Assembly (NCBI RefSeq): GCF_003480915.1 | Contig: NZ_QUKD01000001.1 | Span: forward strand, 620,001 to 684,000 | Direction of reading: 5' to 3' | Origin: Parabacteroides sp. TM07-1AC | GTDB lineage: Bacteria > Bacteroidota > Bacteroidia > Bacteroidales > Tannerellaceae | DNA length: 64,000 nt | In this document: positions 17,382-26,455 of the stretch, piece by piece | Layout: each line of letters starts with the position of its first letter | Numbering within the stretch: the stretch's first letter is position 1 | The notes under the pieces: model-generated | Database searches by the model: none | Told to the model about the DNA's origin: nothing | What the model saw: only the letters and a program-made list of their open reading frames with translations | Program-made: the position numbers and the translations under genes

Positions 17382-17545
17382 TCACAATGTATTTATAACT
17401 TCACGCTGTTTCGCAAAAAACTGGGCACGTTGCCTGGTGCCACTAACCGAAATGGTTGTCGACGACCTGATAATAGCCTGGAGCCAGGATGAAATATGTT
17501 CATAGACCGAACGATCGAGCGATATGATACTATTTACATCAATCA
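17382..17545 (-). pseudogene. C-terminal fragment of a paralogous HTH regulator
   Basis: The minus strand encodes about 54 residues (SIISLDRSVYEHISSWLQ, AIIRSSTTISVSGTRQRAQF, FAKQREVINTL, stop). They align with the last ~55 residues of the neighbouring 321-residue regulator, including its RSSxxISVSGxRQRxxFF block. An in-frame stop lies immediately upstream and no HTH domain is found, so this is a gene relic. Confidence 0.8.
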
Positions 17546-18003
17546 CCATTCCCACTAACTATAAACGACGAAAAAAGAGAAAAGCGACAGACGGCACAAC
17601 AAAAAAAGTCCTATTTTGCCTCTCGTTTCTCAATAACTCTTATTATAGATCAAACAGGATGTTTAGTTGTTCATTTTATAAAAAATCAAATCACAATACT
17701 TATAATCAGAGAAACATACACAAATAAAAAAACATACATTTACTTATGTAAATATAGTCGAAGAACCCAAACAGGATGACAGCATCCTCTCATAACGTAA
17801 TTAAGAATGTGAATCCGAATCAATTAAGAAAAGCCAAAATCTTTCTCAGCAGTAAAATAAAAATCGCAGCGGTAAAAAGGGGATGCTGCTAAAAGGGGTT
17901 GTCCGTTCTGACAACAGGTTGTGAAATCTACAAAACGGCAGCTCCTTTTCTTTCAGAGATTCAAATACATTCCTTATCTTCGTAAACTAAAATAATATAT
18001 AAT
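17546..18003. other. Intergenic region, no gene supported
   Basis: AT-rich sequence that includes a 67-codon frame (17524-17727) without family resemblance or a proper start context, judged spurious. TATCTTCG at 17975-17982 is a near-consensus -7 box for the next gene. A small dyad GTTGTC/GACAAC lies near 17900. Confidence 0.5.
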
Positions 18004-18525
18004 ATGCATATCGTAAAAATACTTTCATTCATAACAGCCCTATCCTTCCTCTTCTTCTCTTGTATAAAGGATGATAAAGAAGAATCTGTTATCAATTACA
18101 TAAATGTAGGCAATCAGGTTCCTTCATTTGCCGTAGAAGATACAACTGGTAATACATTCAGCTCCAAGCAGTTTTTGGACAAACACTCCTTACTGGTATT
18201 TTTCGGTACTTACTGTCCCGATTGTAAACAGGTTCTACCGGTTATCGAAGAAGTCTGGAAAGAAATGAAAAAAGACGACAAGTTCCAGTTAGTGACGATT
18301 TCCCGGGAAGAGACAGCCGAAACTGTTTCTGAATACTGGAAAGAGAATCAATTTACAATGCCGTTTTATCTGGATCCTACCCGTGGTAATGTCTTTGCAC
18401 TCTTTGCCAACAACACCATCCCACGTATATATCTCATCGGCCCTGAAGAGAATGTCGTATGGATGTCTGTCGAATCATTGGATATTTCTGCAAAGGAATT
18501 GATTGATAAGATACGGGAGTTATAG
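18004..18525 (+). CDS. TlpA-like thioredoxin-fold lipoprotein
   Basis: A 173-residue thiol-disulfide oxidoreductase of the TlpA/ResA type. A lipoprotein signal ends at Cys20 (FLFFSC), so it should be anchored in a membrane facing the periplasm. The redox motif CPDC is at residues 71-74 (FGTYCPDC), and a cis-Pro-like segment NTIPRIYLI occurs near 140. Likely role: reduction or shuffling of envelope protein disulfides. It stands alone, and its last codon and stop form the first bases of an 81-bp palindrome that probably terminates transcription. Confidence 0.9.
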   Translation: MHIVKILSFITALSFLFFSCIKDDKEESVINYINVGNQVPSFAVEDTTGNTFSSKQFLDKHSLLVFFGTYCPDCKQVLPVIEEVWKEMKKDDKFQLVTISREETAETVSEYWKENQFTMPFYLDPTRGNVFALFANNTIPRIYLIGPEENVVWMSVESLDISAKELIDKIREL

Positions 18526-18600
18526 CAGACCTAAAAAATAGTCCTAACAATCAATAATATTTTACTTGATTATTAGGACTATTTTTTAGGTCTGCTATAA
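18520..18600. terminator. 81-bp near-perfect palindrome, bidirectional terminator
   Basis: TTATAGCAGACC (18520-18531) pairs with GGTCTGCTATAA (18589-18600). The dyad continues inward for about 35 bp with one mismatch, around an ~11-base AT loop. The arms contain A6 and T6 runs, so it can terminate in both directions, serving the tlpA-like gene and the opposing tRNA cluster. The left arm includes the last codon and stop of the tlpA-like gene. Confidence 0.8.
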
Positions 18601-18605
18601 TAATG

Positions 18606-18689
18606 TGCGTAGAATGAGACTCGAACTCACACGCCGTAACCGGCACTACCCCCTCAAAGTAGCGTGTATACCAATTTCACCACCTACGC
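18606..18689 (-). tRNA. tRNA-Leu(GAG)
   Basis: Class II tRNA with acceptor GCGTAGG/TTCTACGC, anticodon loop TTGAGGG (anticodon GAG), a long variable arm and T-loop TTCGAGT. Last of three clustered tRNAs. Confidence 0.92.
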
Positions 18690-18695
18690 CAATGG

Positions 18696-18777
18696 TGCCC
18701 AGAACAGGACTCGAACCTGCACGCCTTGCGACACACGCACCTGAAACGTGCGCGTCTACCAATTCCGCCACCTGGGC
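18696..18777 (-). tRNA. tRNA-Leu(CAG)
   Basis: Class II tRNA with acceptor GCCCAGG/TTCTGGGC and anticodon loop TTCAGGT (anticodon CAG). Six bases separate it from tRNA-Leu(GAG), so the two are processed from one transcript. Confidence 0.92.
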
Positions 18778-18826
18778 ATTTCCATTATATAAAAAAGGCG
18801 GCCTCTTACCGCTCTTATTATCTGTG

Positions 18827-18899
18827 AGCGAAAGACGGGACTCGAACCCGCGACCCTAACCTTGGCAAGGTTATGCTCTACCAACTGAGCTACTTTCGC
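18827..18899 (-). tRNA. tRNA-Gly(GCC)
   Basis: Acceptor GCGAAAG/CTTTCGC, anticodon stem-loop AACCTTGCCAAGGTT (anticodon GCC) and T-arm GGTTCGAGTCC. First gene of the Gly-Leu-Leu cluster. Confidence 0.95.
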
Positions 18900-18910
18900 G
18901 ATAACGGGTG

Positions 18911-18941
18911 CAAAGATATAGGTATTTTTTTATTTTCCAAA
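18911..18941 (-). promoter_or_regulatory. Promoter of the Gly-Leu-Leu tRNA cluster
   Basis: On the minus strand TTTG (18941-18938), a 19-bp spacer and TATCTTTG (18918-18911), only 12 bp before the tRNA-Gly 5' end. Full consensus match. Confidence 0.75.
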
Positions 18942-19036
18942 ACCGGAAGATAGTTTTTTTATACTATTTTTTTCTTTCCAACCCGTTCAATTTCCTATCT
19001 TATTTTAATACAGTGAGTTTCACTCTGAAAAAAAAA

Positions 19037-19864
19037 TCAGATGCGGGAAACCAGTTCACTGAACAAAGTAGTCATTACAGCTGCAGCTTTATTAGCAGCA
19101 ACGATCACATCAGCTCCGTCGTTCACAAAATCGTCTGCAAAATGATATCCTTCATTCGTGATAACCGACATACCGAACACTCTCAATCCGGCATGACGCG
19201 CTACAATAACTTCAGGAACCGTACTCATGCCGATAGCATCACCTCCAACCCGACCATAAAAAGCATATTCAGAAGGTGTCTCAAAAGACGGACCAGTCAA
19301 TCCAACATACACACCTTTCTTTAAAGGTACCGCATGTGAAGCGGCGATCTCTTCTATCGCACAGATAAATTCGCGGTCATAAGCACGTGTCATATCCGGG
19401 AAACGGGTTCCGAACAGTTCATTATTAGGACCGATCAACGGATTCGGCATCATATTGATATGGTCGCGGATAATCATCAGGTCGCCTACTTTGAACGTAT
19501 TGTTTATACCGCCTGCCGCATTCGATACCAATAAATTCTTTATTCCCAACAGTTTCATCACGCGAACAGGAAAAGTAACCTGCTGCATCGAATAGCCTTC
19601 ATAATAATGGAAGCGTCCCTGCATGGCAAGTACCTGCTTTCCGCCTAACTTACCACAGATAAAGTTACCTTTATGTCCTGCAGCCGTCGAATGCATGAAA
19701 TGAGGTATTTCGGCATAAGGGATCACGATAGCCTCCTCTATCCGGTCTGCCAAAGAGCCCAATCCGCTACCCAGGATAATGGCTGTCTCCGGATTACCAG
19801 TGATACGCGCGGCTATAAATGCTGCCGCTTCCTGATATTGTTCGTTTGTATAACTCATATTCAT
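19037..19864 (-). CDS. punA: Purine-nucleoside phosphorylase
   Basis: A 275-residue trimeric-type (PNP/MTAP family) phosphorylase that splits inosine and guanosine to base and ribose-1-phosphate. Family features: [13 protein letters not shown] at about 30-42 (phosphate loop), [21 protein letters not shown] at about 85-93 (phosphate-binding His), SNAAGGIN at about 115-122 and GMSTVPEV near 215. Length is normal. It is the last gene of a four-gene operon and starts 3 bp after the MTA/SAH deaminase, so a purine/methylthioadenosine salvage role is coherent. Confidence 0.93.
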   Translation of the reverse strand: MNMSYTNEQYQEAAAFIAARITGNPETAIILGSGLGSLADRIEEAIVIPYAEIPHFMHSTAAGHKGNFICGKLGGKQVLAMQGRFHYYEGYSMQQVTFPVRVMKLLGIKNLLVSNAAGGINNTFKVGDLMIIRDHINMMPNPLIGPNNELFGTRFPDMTRAYDREFICAIEEIAASHAVPLKKGVYVGLTGPSFETPSEYAFYGRVGGDAIGMSTVPEVIVARHAGLRVFGMSVITNEGYHFADDFVNDGADVIVAANKAAAVMTTLFSELVSRI

Positions 19865-19867
19865 AAT

Positions 19868-21124
19868 TTATCGTTTAATCAAGTTATAGGCTATTTGGGC
19901 AGCCCGCTCCATAATCTCGTCTTCGCCCGGAACCTTTCTATCCCGCATCAGGACTTTTCCATCACAGATCACCGTATCGATACAATTTCCGTTAGCCGCA
20001 TAGACCAAATTGGATATGAAATTGAAATTCGGTGTAAATGCGGGCATATTCAAATCGATCAAAGAAAGATCGGCCAGATAGCCTTCAGCTATTTTTCCTG
20101 CCTTCAGGTTAGCAATAGCCGCTCCATTGGCTGTCGCAGACTGGAATATCTCGTCGGCTGTAACGGCTTCAGGGTCTTTTCTCCAAACCTTTCCCAATAA
20201 AGAAGCCAGCTTCATTGCCTCTATCATATCGAGATTATTGGATGACGAACAACCGTCCGTTCCCAATCCGACCAAAATACCTGCCTCACGCATCTCCTGG
20301 AACTTAAAGTGCATCCCGGAAGCTAGTTTCATATTGGATGCCGGATTATGTGCCACTTTTACCTCATGGTCTGCCAACATACGAATTTCATCGTCATCGA
20401 CATAAATGCCGTGGGAGATCAACAAGCGGGGAGACAACACTCCCAACTTATATAAATAGCGGACAGGTGTCAATCCGAAGTTCTTCACGGAGTTTTCCAC
20501 TTCACCTTCTGTTTCCGCCAGATGTAGCTGGATCAAAACATTCTGTTCCCGTGCAAAAGCATCCGCCCACTGCAGTAATTCGCCGGAAACGGTATAAATA
20601 GCGTGCGGACCTATCGAAAAATGTATCCGCTTGCTGTAACGATCCATTTCATTATATAGTTTTTGGATCGTTTGTTTACTTTTCTCCGTCAACTCCGGTT
20701 TAAACTGGTCGAAACAGGCACTGGAAATATTAGCTCTGATACCCATCTCTTCCACAGCCTCTGCTGTCGCATGGAACTTATGGTACATATCAAAGAAAGT
20801 TGTTGTCCCGCTTTTTATCATTTCCAGACAAGCCAGTTTGGCTCCCCAATAAACATCCTCTTTTGTCAGCTTGGCTTCGTTAGGCCATATCTTTTCTTCC
20901 AACCAGGGCATCAGCGGCATATCATCGCCAAAACCACGAAACAAGGTCATTGCAGCATGACCATGTGTATTCACAAAACCGGGAATTACGGCTTTACGAC
21001 GACCGTCAATAACAGTATCGGCCGTTACAGGAAGGTTTGTGCCTATCTGTTTGATATATTTGTTTTCTATATAAATATCGGTAGCAACTCCATTCAGCTC
21101 TACCTCTTTGATCAATATACTCAT
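19868..21124 (-). CDS. mtaD: 5-methylthioadenosine/S-adenosylhomocysteine deaminase
   Basis: A 418-residue amidohydrolase of the MTA/SAH deaminase family, which deaminates methylthioadenosine or S-adenosylhomocysteine to the inosine analogue. Metal ligands are visible: His54-Gly-His56 (NTHGHAAMTLFRGF), HLAETEGE near 198, the HGIY/HNPA region, and LGTDGCSSSNNLDM near 300 with the catalytic Asp. Its stop and the helicase stop/start overlap by 4 bp upstream, and purine nucleoside phosphorylase follows 3 bp downstream, giving a salvage pair. Confidence 0.92.
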   Translation of the reverse strand: MSILIKEVELNGVATDIYIENKYIKQIGTNLPVTADTVIDGRRKAVIPGFVNTHGHAAMTLFRGFGDDMPLMPWLEEKIWPNEAKLTKEDVYWGAKLACLEMIKSGTTTFFDMYHKFHATAEAVEEMGIRANISSACFDQFKPELTEKSKQTIQKLYNEMDRYSKRIHFSIGPHAIYTVSGELLQWADAFAREQNVLIQLHLAETEGEVENSVKNFGLTPVRYLYKLGVLSPRLLISHGIYVDDDEIRMLADHEVKVAHNPASNMKLASGMHFKFQEMREAGILVGLGTDGCSSSNNLDMIEAMKLASLLGKVWRKDPEAVTADEIFQSATANGAAIANLKAGKIAEGYLADLSLIDLNMPAFTPNFNFISNLVYAANGNCIDTVICDGKVLMRDRKVPGEDEIMERAAQIAYNLIKR

Positions 21125-22431
21125 ACAAATTTCGCTTTCATATTCTTTATCTTCTCTTCACGGATACGTGCCAGCAAGTCTGCTTTCTTATCACGTTTTA
21201 CTGCCGCATAAGCACAACTTTCCTTTACTTCAACAACACCGAGATCCTCTTTCTCCAAACCGCCTTTCTGGAAAAGAAAACCGACTACATCCTTTTTACT
21301 CAGCTTGTCCCGTTTACCGCGGTTGATCGTCAGTGTCACCCATTCCGAACGAAGAGGCTTCTTAGCTTTCTCCGGCAGGAAAAACTCATCCGGTTCACGG
21401 GTGATATATTCAGGGACTGTCTCCACCTCGTTCAGGATCATAAAGGCATTTCCTTCCGCATTCATACGGGCCGTTCGTCCGTTTCGGTGGATAAACGCCT
21501 CTTCATTGATCGGAAGATGATAATGAATAACATTTTTCACTTCCGGAATATCCAGTCCACGGGAGGCCAAATCGGTGGAAATAAAGACAGAAGCACTGCC
21601 ATTACGGAAAAGCGACAAAGCCCGTTCACGTTCCGGCTGTTCCATACCTCCGTGGAAATATTCATTATCCACACCCATCTCGGTCAGGTAATTGCTAACA
21701 CGTTCCACCGACTCACGCTGGTTACAGAACACTAAAGCCGATTCACCTTTCAGTTCGCCCAACAGCTTGTACAACGTTTCCAGTTTATCCTTGATCGGAG
21801 ATTTCACGATACGCAAAGTCAAACCTTTCGCTTCCTTGACACCTGTCAGGAATGACAAACGTACCGGTGCCGTAATGCCGGTAAAAGGAGGTATTTCGAC
21901 AGCTTCCGTTGCCGAAGTCAACACCCTACGACGCACGCCCGGAAGGTGTGCCAAAATGTCTTTCATCTCATCCTGGAAGCCTAATTCCAAAGACTTGTCG
22001 AACTCGTCCAAAATCAATGTCCGGACAGTATCCAAATCAATATTACCCCGTTCCAGATGGTCGAGGATTCGTCCCGGAGTTCCGATCAATACGGTCGGAG
22101 CATGTTCCAGACTCTTCTTTTCCGTCCGGATCGGATGACCTCCATAACAGCAATTCACCTTATATCCGGCACCCAAAGAACGAAATACCGTCTCTATCTG
22201 TAAAGCCAGTTCACGCGACGGAGCGATGATAAGCGCTTGTATCTTTTTCTCCTCGTCAGTCAATGTAGTAAGCAAAGGCAACAGGAATGCCAGGGTTTTG
22301 CCTGATCCCGTCGGACTAAGCAAAACCATATCTTTGGTTGTGCCGGCATCCAATACGGCCTGCTGCATTTCATTCAACGCCTCGATACCTGTATTCGATA
22401 AGGCACGGGCTACGATCTCATTTTGTGTCAT
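21121..22431 (-). CDS. DEAD-box RNA helicase (DbpA-like)
   Basis: A 436-residue ATP-dependent RNA helicase. Motif I is SPTGSGKT (about 39-46), motif Ia APSRELALQ, motif II appears as DEFD (LILDEFDKSLELGFQDE), motif III as SAT, and motif VI HRNGRTAR near 336. The last 75 residues resemble the DbpA RNA-binding domain, which in E. coli targets 23S rRNA. Cytoplasmic; a role in ribosome assembly is inferred. It overlaps both neighbours by 4 bp, so translation is coupled in the operon. Confidence 0.9.
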   Translation of the reverse strand: MTQNEIVARALSNTGIEALNEMQQAVLDAGTTKDMVLLSPTGSGKTLAFLLPLLTTLTDEEKKIQALIIAPSRELALQIETVFRSLGAGYKVNCCYGGHPIRTEKKSLEHAPTVLIGTPGRILDHLERGNIDLDTVRTLILDEFDKSLELGFQDEMKDILAHLPGVRRRVLTSATEAVEIPPFTGITAPVRLSFLTGVKEAKGLTLRIVKSPIKDKLETLYKLLGELKGESALVFCNQRESVERVSNYLTEMGVDNEYFHGGMEQPERERALSLFRNGSASVFISTDLASRGLDIPEVKNVIHYHLPINEEAFIHRNGRTARMNAEGNAFMILNEVETVPEYITREPDEFFLPEKAKKPLRSEWVTLTINRGKRDKLSKKDVVGFLFQKGGLEKEDLGVVEVKESCAYAAVKRDKKADLLARIREEKIKNMKAKFV

Positions 22432-23783
22432 TTGTATTCTTTATAAAATTCGGCAACCGATTCAATCCCTTTATAGAAGAAGTCCAACATGCAACTCTCG
22501 TTAGGAGAATGAATAGCGTTCTGTTCGAGTCCGAAGCCCATCAGGACGGTCTTTATACCTAATACCTGTTCGAAAGTGGAGATAATAGGAATACTTCCTC
22601 CACGACGTACAGCCAGCGGCTTCTTTCCGAAAGCAATCGTACAGGCCCTCTCCGCTGCCTGGTAAGCAGGCAGGTCGATCGGACAAACATAACCCTGTCC
22701 ACCGTGTTTCGGTGTGACTTTTACCTTAACACAGGCAGGAGCCACTTGGTTTATATACTCTTCGAATAGCTGAGATATTTTCGTATGATCCTGATGCGGA
22801 ACCAACCGACAGGAAACTTTTGCATAGGCTTTCGACGGCAACACAGTCTTGCTTCCTTCTTCCGTATAACCGCCCCAGATACCACAGATGTCGAATGACG
22901 GACGGCAACTGTTCCTTTCCAGTGTCGAATATCCTTTTTCACCGAACAGGGCATCCACACCGATCGCCGCTTTATATTTTTCTTCATTGAACGGTATCTG
23001 TGCGATCATCTCCCGTTCTGCCGGAGAAACTTCTTCTACATCATCATAGAATCCGGGGATCGTGATACGTCCGTCGGCATCGATTATATCCGCCATCAGT
23101 TTACATAATACATTGATCGGGTTAGCTACTGCCCCACCGAAATGACCGGAATGCAGATCACGGTTAGGCCCCGTCACTTCGATTTCCCAATAGGCCAGAC
23201 CACGCAGACCAGTTGTCAATGAAGGTGTTTCGGCACTGACCATACTAGTATCGGATACCAGGATCACATCTGCTTTCAATAAGTCTTTATGTTCGCGGCA
23301 GAAGGTTTCCAGGCTGGGAGAACCGATCTCTTCTTCTCCTTCAAAGATAAACTTCACGTTACATTTCAATAAATCGAGTTTCAACGCTGTCTCAAAACCT
23401 TTTACCTGCATCATAGACTGGCCCTTATCGTCATCGGCTCCACGCGCCCAAATACGGCCATCACGTATTTCCGGTTCGAACGGCTGGCTTTTCCACAATT
23501 CCAACGGTTCGGCAGGCATTACATCGTAATGAGCATAAACAAGTACGGTCGGAGCATCCGGCGAAATGATCTTTTCACCATAAACTACCGGATTTCCTTC
23601 TGTCGGCATAACTACCGCTTTGTCTACACCGGAAGACAACAATAACTCTGTCCACCGTTCGGCACAGGCTGTCATATCCGGTTTATGTTCGTGTTTTGCA
23701 CTGATTGACGGAATACGGATCAAGCTGAACAGCTCTTCCAGGAAACGTTCTTTATTGGATTCTATATACGATTTTACTGTCAT
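22428..23783 (-). CDS. M20-family dipeptidase
   Basis: A 451-residue zinc peptidase of the M20 family (PepV/CNDP-like dipeptidase). Metal and catalytic residues are visible: His85-x-Asp87 (YAHYDVMP), GADDDKGQ near 115, the EGEEEIGS pair near 148, and LHSGHFGG near 205 in the lid domain. No signal peptide, so it should act on imported dipeptides in the cytoplasm. First gene of the M20/helicase/mtaD/punA operon; the promoter must lie in 23784-23980, shared with the divergent YdeI-like gene. Confidence 0.92.
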   Translation of the reverse strand: MTVKSYIESNKERFLEELFSLIRIPSISAKHEHKPDMTACAERWTELLLSSGVDKAVVMPTEGNPVVYGEKIISPDAPTVLVYAHYDVMPAEPLELWKSQPFEPEIRDGRIWARGADDDKGQSMMQVKGFETALKLDLLKCNVKFIFEGEEEIGSPSLETFCREHKDLLKADVILVSDTSMVSAETPSLTTGLRGLAYWEIEVTGPNRDLHSGHFGGAVANPINVLCKLMADIIDADGRITIPGFYDDVEEVSPAEREMIAQIPFNEEKYKAAIGVDALFGEKGYSTLERNSCRPSFDICGIWGGYTEEGSKTVLPSKAYAKVSCRLVPHQDHTKISQLFEEYINQVAPACVKVKVTPKHGGQGYVCPIDLPAYQAAERACTIAFGKKPLAVRRGGSIPIISTFEQVLGIKTVLMGFGLEQNAIHSPNESCMLDFFYKGIESVAEFYKEYK

Positions 23784-23982
23784 AAAACTGGAGATTTAAT
23801 TTTAAATTTAACGTTTTTATTTAGGGTTACAAGTTTACGAATAAATTACTTAAATCTACCTTTTATTGTCCTATAAAATATATCAGAATGTTAACTTTCC
23901 ATTCCCGTATTACGGCTATATGACTATCTTTAGATATATTTGTGACCACAGAATACTATTACTCACGAATATAATAAGTAAG

Positions 23983-24543
23983 ATGGGAGCTGAATTAACT
24001 TTCGCAAAAAGAGAAGACTTTCAAGAGTGGTTAAAGAATTACGGCCAGACAAGCGAGGGTGTCTGGTTATTATTCGGGAAAACAAAAACATTAAAAACGT
24101 TATCCGCAGAAGAGGCGTTGGAAGAAGCATTGTGTTTCGGTTGGATCGACGGGCTGATCAACTCTATCGACGAACACAGATACAAAAAGTACTTTTCCAA
24201 AAGAAGGAAAGGAAGTAAATGGTCGGAAAAGAATAAAAAGATTGTAGAAAAGCTTATCAAAGAAGGAAGAATGACCGGGTTCGGACTGCAGGCCATCGAA
24301 GAAGCCAAAAGAAGCGGAGAATGGGAAAAGGTACGGGACAGAAATGTTACCGATACTCAAAAGTCTGAGTTCGAATCCCTGATAAAAAACTACGATCTGG
24401 CTTATACTAATTATCTTACGACAGCAAAGTCGACTCAAAATAATTTTGTCGGTTTCTACTTTGAAGCGAAAAGAGAAGATACCCGGCTGAAAAGATTAGA
24501 GAAAATAATCGGGTTATTGGAGCAGAATAAAAAGTTAATGTAA
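23983..24543 (+). CDS. YdeI/OmpD-associated family protein
   Basis: A 186-residue protein of the YdeI family: FAKREDFQEWLKNYGQTSEGVWLLF at the N-terminus, EALCFGWIDGLINSIDEHRYKKYFSKRRKGSKWS in the middle, and an all-alpha C-terminus with Lys/Arg clusters. The start at 23983 (MGAELTF) is preferred because the family begins here and a TATATTTG -7 box lies at 23935-23942; an in-frame ATG at 23866 would give an unrelated N-terminus. Function unsettled; some members were linked to bacteriocin tolerance. Divergent from the M20 operon. Confidence 0.82.
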   Translation: MGAELTFAKREDFQEWLKNYGQTSEGVWLLFGKTKTLKTLSAEEALEEALCFGWIDGLINSIDEHRYKKYFSKRRKGSKWSEKNKKIVEKLIKEGRMTGFGLQAIEEAKRSGEWEKVRDRNVTDTQKSEFESLIKNYDLAYTNYLTTAKSTQNNFVGFYFEAKREDTRLKRLEKIIGLLEQNKKLM

Positions 24544-24634
24544 AAAGAATATTCTTTTCATGCATTGATGTTTGGCATTTACCCGATATATATCGTACCT
24601 TTATCGGAATTAATAAACCTTGAATTTTACAATC

Positions 24635-25069
24635 ATGAAAGAATCGTTCGATTACTCAAAAGTACCCTATGATTTTGGTATGTGTGCAGCAGAGAACTGC
24701 CCGAAAGCAACCACCTGTCTACGCCAAATCGCTTTAAAACATGCTCCGGAAAATATAACTTTCCTGCTAATAATGAACCCAAACACATTAAAGAAAATGA
24801 AAGGGACGTGTAAACTCTACCGTCCCAACACCAAAATACAGAATGCAATAGGATTCATGCGTACCGTGAATGCACTGACCCTTCGCGTGGCAGATACCTT
24901 CCGATTACGGATGATCTCCTATCTCGGCCGGAAAAATTACTATCTAAAACGTAGAGGAGGATCACCTTTATCACCTGCCGAACAACAATATATTGTCGCT
25001 CTTGCCAAGGAGTTGGGAGTGGTTCTAGAAGAGTATTTCGACGGATATGTAGAGTCGTATAATTGGTGA
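24635..25069 (+). CDS. DUF6078 family protein
   Basis: A 144-residue protein of the Bacteroidales family DUF6078. The cysteines CAAENCPKATTCLRQ (about residues 13-27) and a later Cys (GTCKLYRP) could hold a metal or Fe-S site; LSPAEQQYI and the aromatic tail YVESYNW are also typical. The ATG at 24635 is chosen because the -7-like TACCTTTA lies about 35 bp upstream and the family starts with this segment. A paralogue is encoded at 53334-53768 with the same cysteine spacing. Function unknown. Confidence 0.8.
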   Translation: MKESFDYSKVPYDFGMCAAENCPKATTCLRQIALKHAPENITFLLIMNPNTLKKMKGTCKLYRPNTKIQNAIGFMRTVNALTLRVADTFRLRMISYLGRKNYYLKRRGGSPLSPAEQQYIVALAKELGVVLEEYFDGYVESYNW

Positions 25070-25200
25070 AGTAATCTCATTTCTGTTTCTTCGCAAAGAC
25101 ACTCCGGTTTCCTGCGGTGGAAACGCTAGTTCCCTCGGCAGGAAACTACGAGGAAACTGTAATAGACTATCTATCAAACAGTAATTAGATTTCGCTACGA

Positions 25201-26046
25201 TTACTTTTTCACTAGATTAATCAGCCATTTTACCATCTCCGGATCAGTATGAGAGAGAAACAAACTCTTTTTTTGGTCAAGCGTGGTAATAGCCTGCATA
25301 TCTTCTTCTGATAAGGAGAAATCAAACACATCCATATTCTCGATCATACGTTCCTTATGCGTCGATTTCGGAATAACGATCACATCCCGTTGAATCAGAT
25401 AACGTAAAGCAACCTGTGCAACCGACTTTCCATACTTTTCACCGATTGTTTTCAATAGTTCATTAGTAAAAAAGTTATTTTTACCCTCTGCAAATGGTCC
25501 CCATGACATGACCCGTGTTCCATATTCCTCCATGATCCTTTGGGGTTCTATTTGCTGATTGAAGACATGTGTTTCTACCTGATTGACTGCCGGTTTTATC
25601 TCACAGCACTCCGCCAGATCGACAAGACGGTCGGGATAAAAGTTACTCACTCCGATAGCACGTACCTTTCCTGCCTTATAAGCCTCTTCCATCGCACGGT
25701 AAGTACCGTAATAATCACCAAAAGGTTGGTGTATCAGGAGTAGATCGACATAATCACTCTGCAGTTTACGCAAAGACTCATCGATAGATGCTTTTGCCTT
25801 TTCATATCCGGCATTGGATATCCAAACCTTGGTTGTAATAAACAATTCGTTCCGTGGAATACCACTTTTACTGATTGCATTCCCTACACCTTCTTCATTA
25901 AAATAAGCTTGTGCCGTGTCGACAGAACGATAACCTACGCTCAAAGCATCCAATACACAACGTTCACACTCTTCGGGTGTCACCTGATAAACTCCATAAC
26001 CTAAAATCGGCATTTCAATGCCATTATTCAATTTTACTGTTTCCAT
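25201..26046 (-). CDS. Aldo/keto reductase (AKR)
   Basis: A 281-residue NADPH-dependent aldo/keto reductase of the 2,5-diketogluconate reductase/YvgN type. The catalytic tetrad is visible: Asp and Tyr in [13 protein letters not shown], Lys in TTKVWI, His in LLIHQPFG; the cofactor segment [14 protein letters not shown] is near 235. The start METVKLNNG at 26046 is preferred over an ATG six codons upstream. A short C-terminus is normal for the group. It is monocistronic and converges with the DUF6078 gene; a GTTTCCTGC/GCAGGAAAC dyad lies between them. Confidence 0.9.
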   Translation of the reverse strand: METVKLNNGIEMPILGYGVYQVTPEECERCVLDALSVGYRSVDTAQAYFNEEGVGNAISKSGIPRNELFITTKVWISNAGYEKAKASIDESLRKLQSDYVDLLLIHQPFGDYYGTYRAMEEAYKAGKVRAIGVSNFYPDRLVDLAECCEIKPAVNQVETHVFNQQIEPQRIMEEYGTRVMSWGPFAEGKNNFFTNELLKTIGEKYGKSVAQVALRYLIQRDVIVIPKSTHKERMIENMDVFDFSLSEEDMQAITTLDQKKSLFLSHTDPEMVKWLINLVKK

Positions 26047-26099
26047 AATCTCTTTAATTATCAATTATTTTCATCTGAGACAAAGCTACTAAATTATAT

Positions 26100-26324
26100 C
26101 TACTTATTATCCAAATTCATCACCTGTCCGATCACCGGAATGATCAACTCCAAAGAGTTATCTTTTGCCATCTCAATTTCGTTTTTCAACGGTTCGTCCC
26201 AACGGTGTGAGGCTAATGCGTATTTGGAATGATGGACAGTCATGACCTTACGGGCTTTCAAATCTTTGGCCGCCTGCCCCAAATACTGAGGCATAGTATG
26301 GATAAATCCTTTTATATAAAACAA
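26100..26324 (-). pseudogene. C-terminal fragment of an MBL-fold hydrolase
   Basis: The 74 codons encode MPQYLGQAAKDLKARKVMTV, HHSKYALASHRWDEPL and IPVIGQVMNL. This corresponds to the last ~65 residues of UlaG-like metallo-beta-lactamase-fold hydrolases (~250-350 aa), where the histidine of VHHSKYALA is a late metal ligand. The HxHxDH core is absent and the sequence upstream is unrelated promoter DNA, so this is a truncated relic just upstream of the AKR gene. Confidence 0.75.
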
Positions 26325-26455
26325 AAGTACTTCTCTTTTTTCAGAAGTATGGTATATGGATTACTGATATTTTTACCATTATCACTGTTCTTATTTGTTG
26401 ATTTTCGCTTATCTTTGTTAAATATTAAACCTTGAATCAAATTAAATAAGAAATC

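Noticed and set aside
17524..17727. 67-codon plus-strand frame
   Set aside because: Overlaps the regulator relic on the other strand, low-complexity basic composition, no family resemblance.
21121..22431. DEFD in place of DEAD in helicase motif II as a damaging change
   Set aside because: The acidic DE pair is kept, all other motifs are intact, and this variant is familiar in Bacteroidetes helicases.
24620..24634. Upstream ATGs for several genes (for example at 23866, 24620, 37810, 50219, 51135, 57759)
   Set aside because: They add non-conserved tails or overlap -7 boxes or preceding genes; the internal starts given in the annotation fit the families better.
25090..25160. GTTTCCTGC/GCAGGAAAC dyad as a defined regulatory element
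   Set aside because: Only a 9-bp stem with a ~20-base loop between convergent genes; may aid termination but too weak to annotate.
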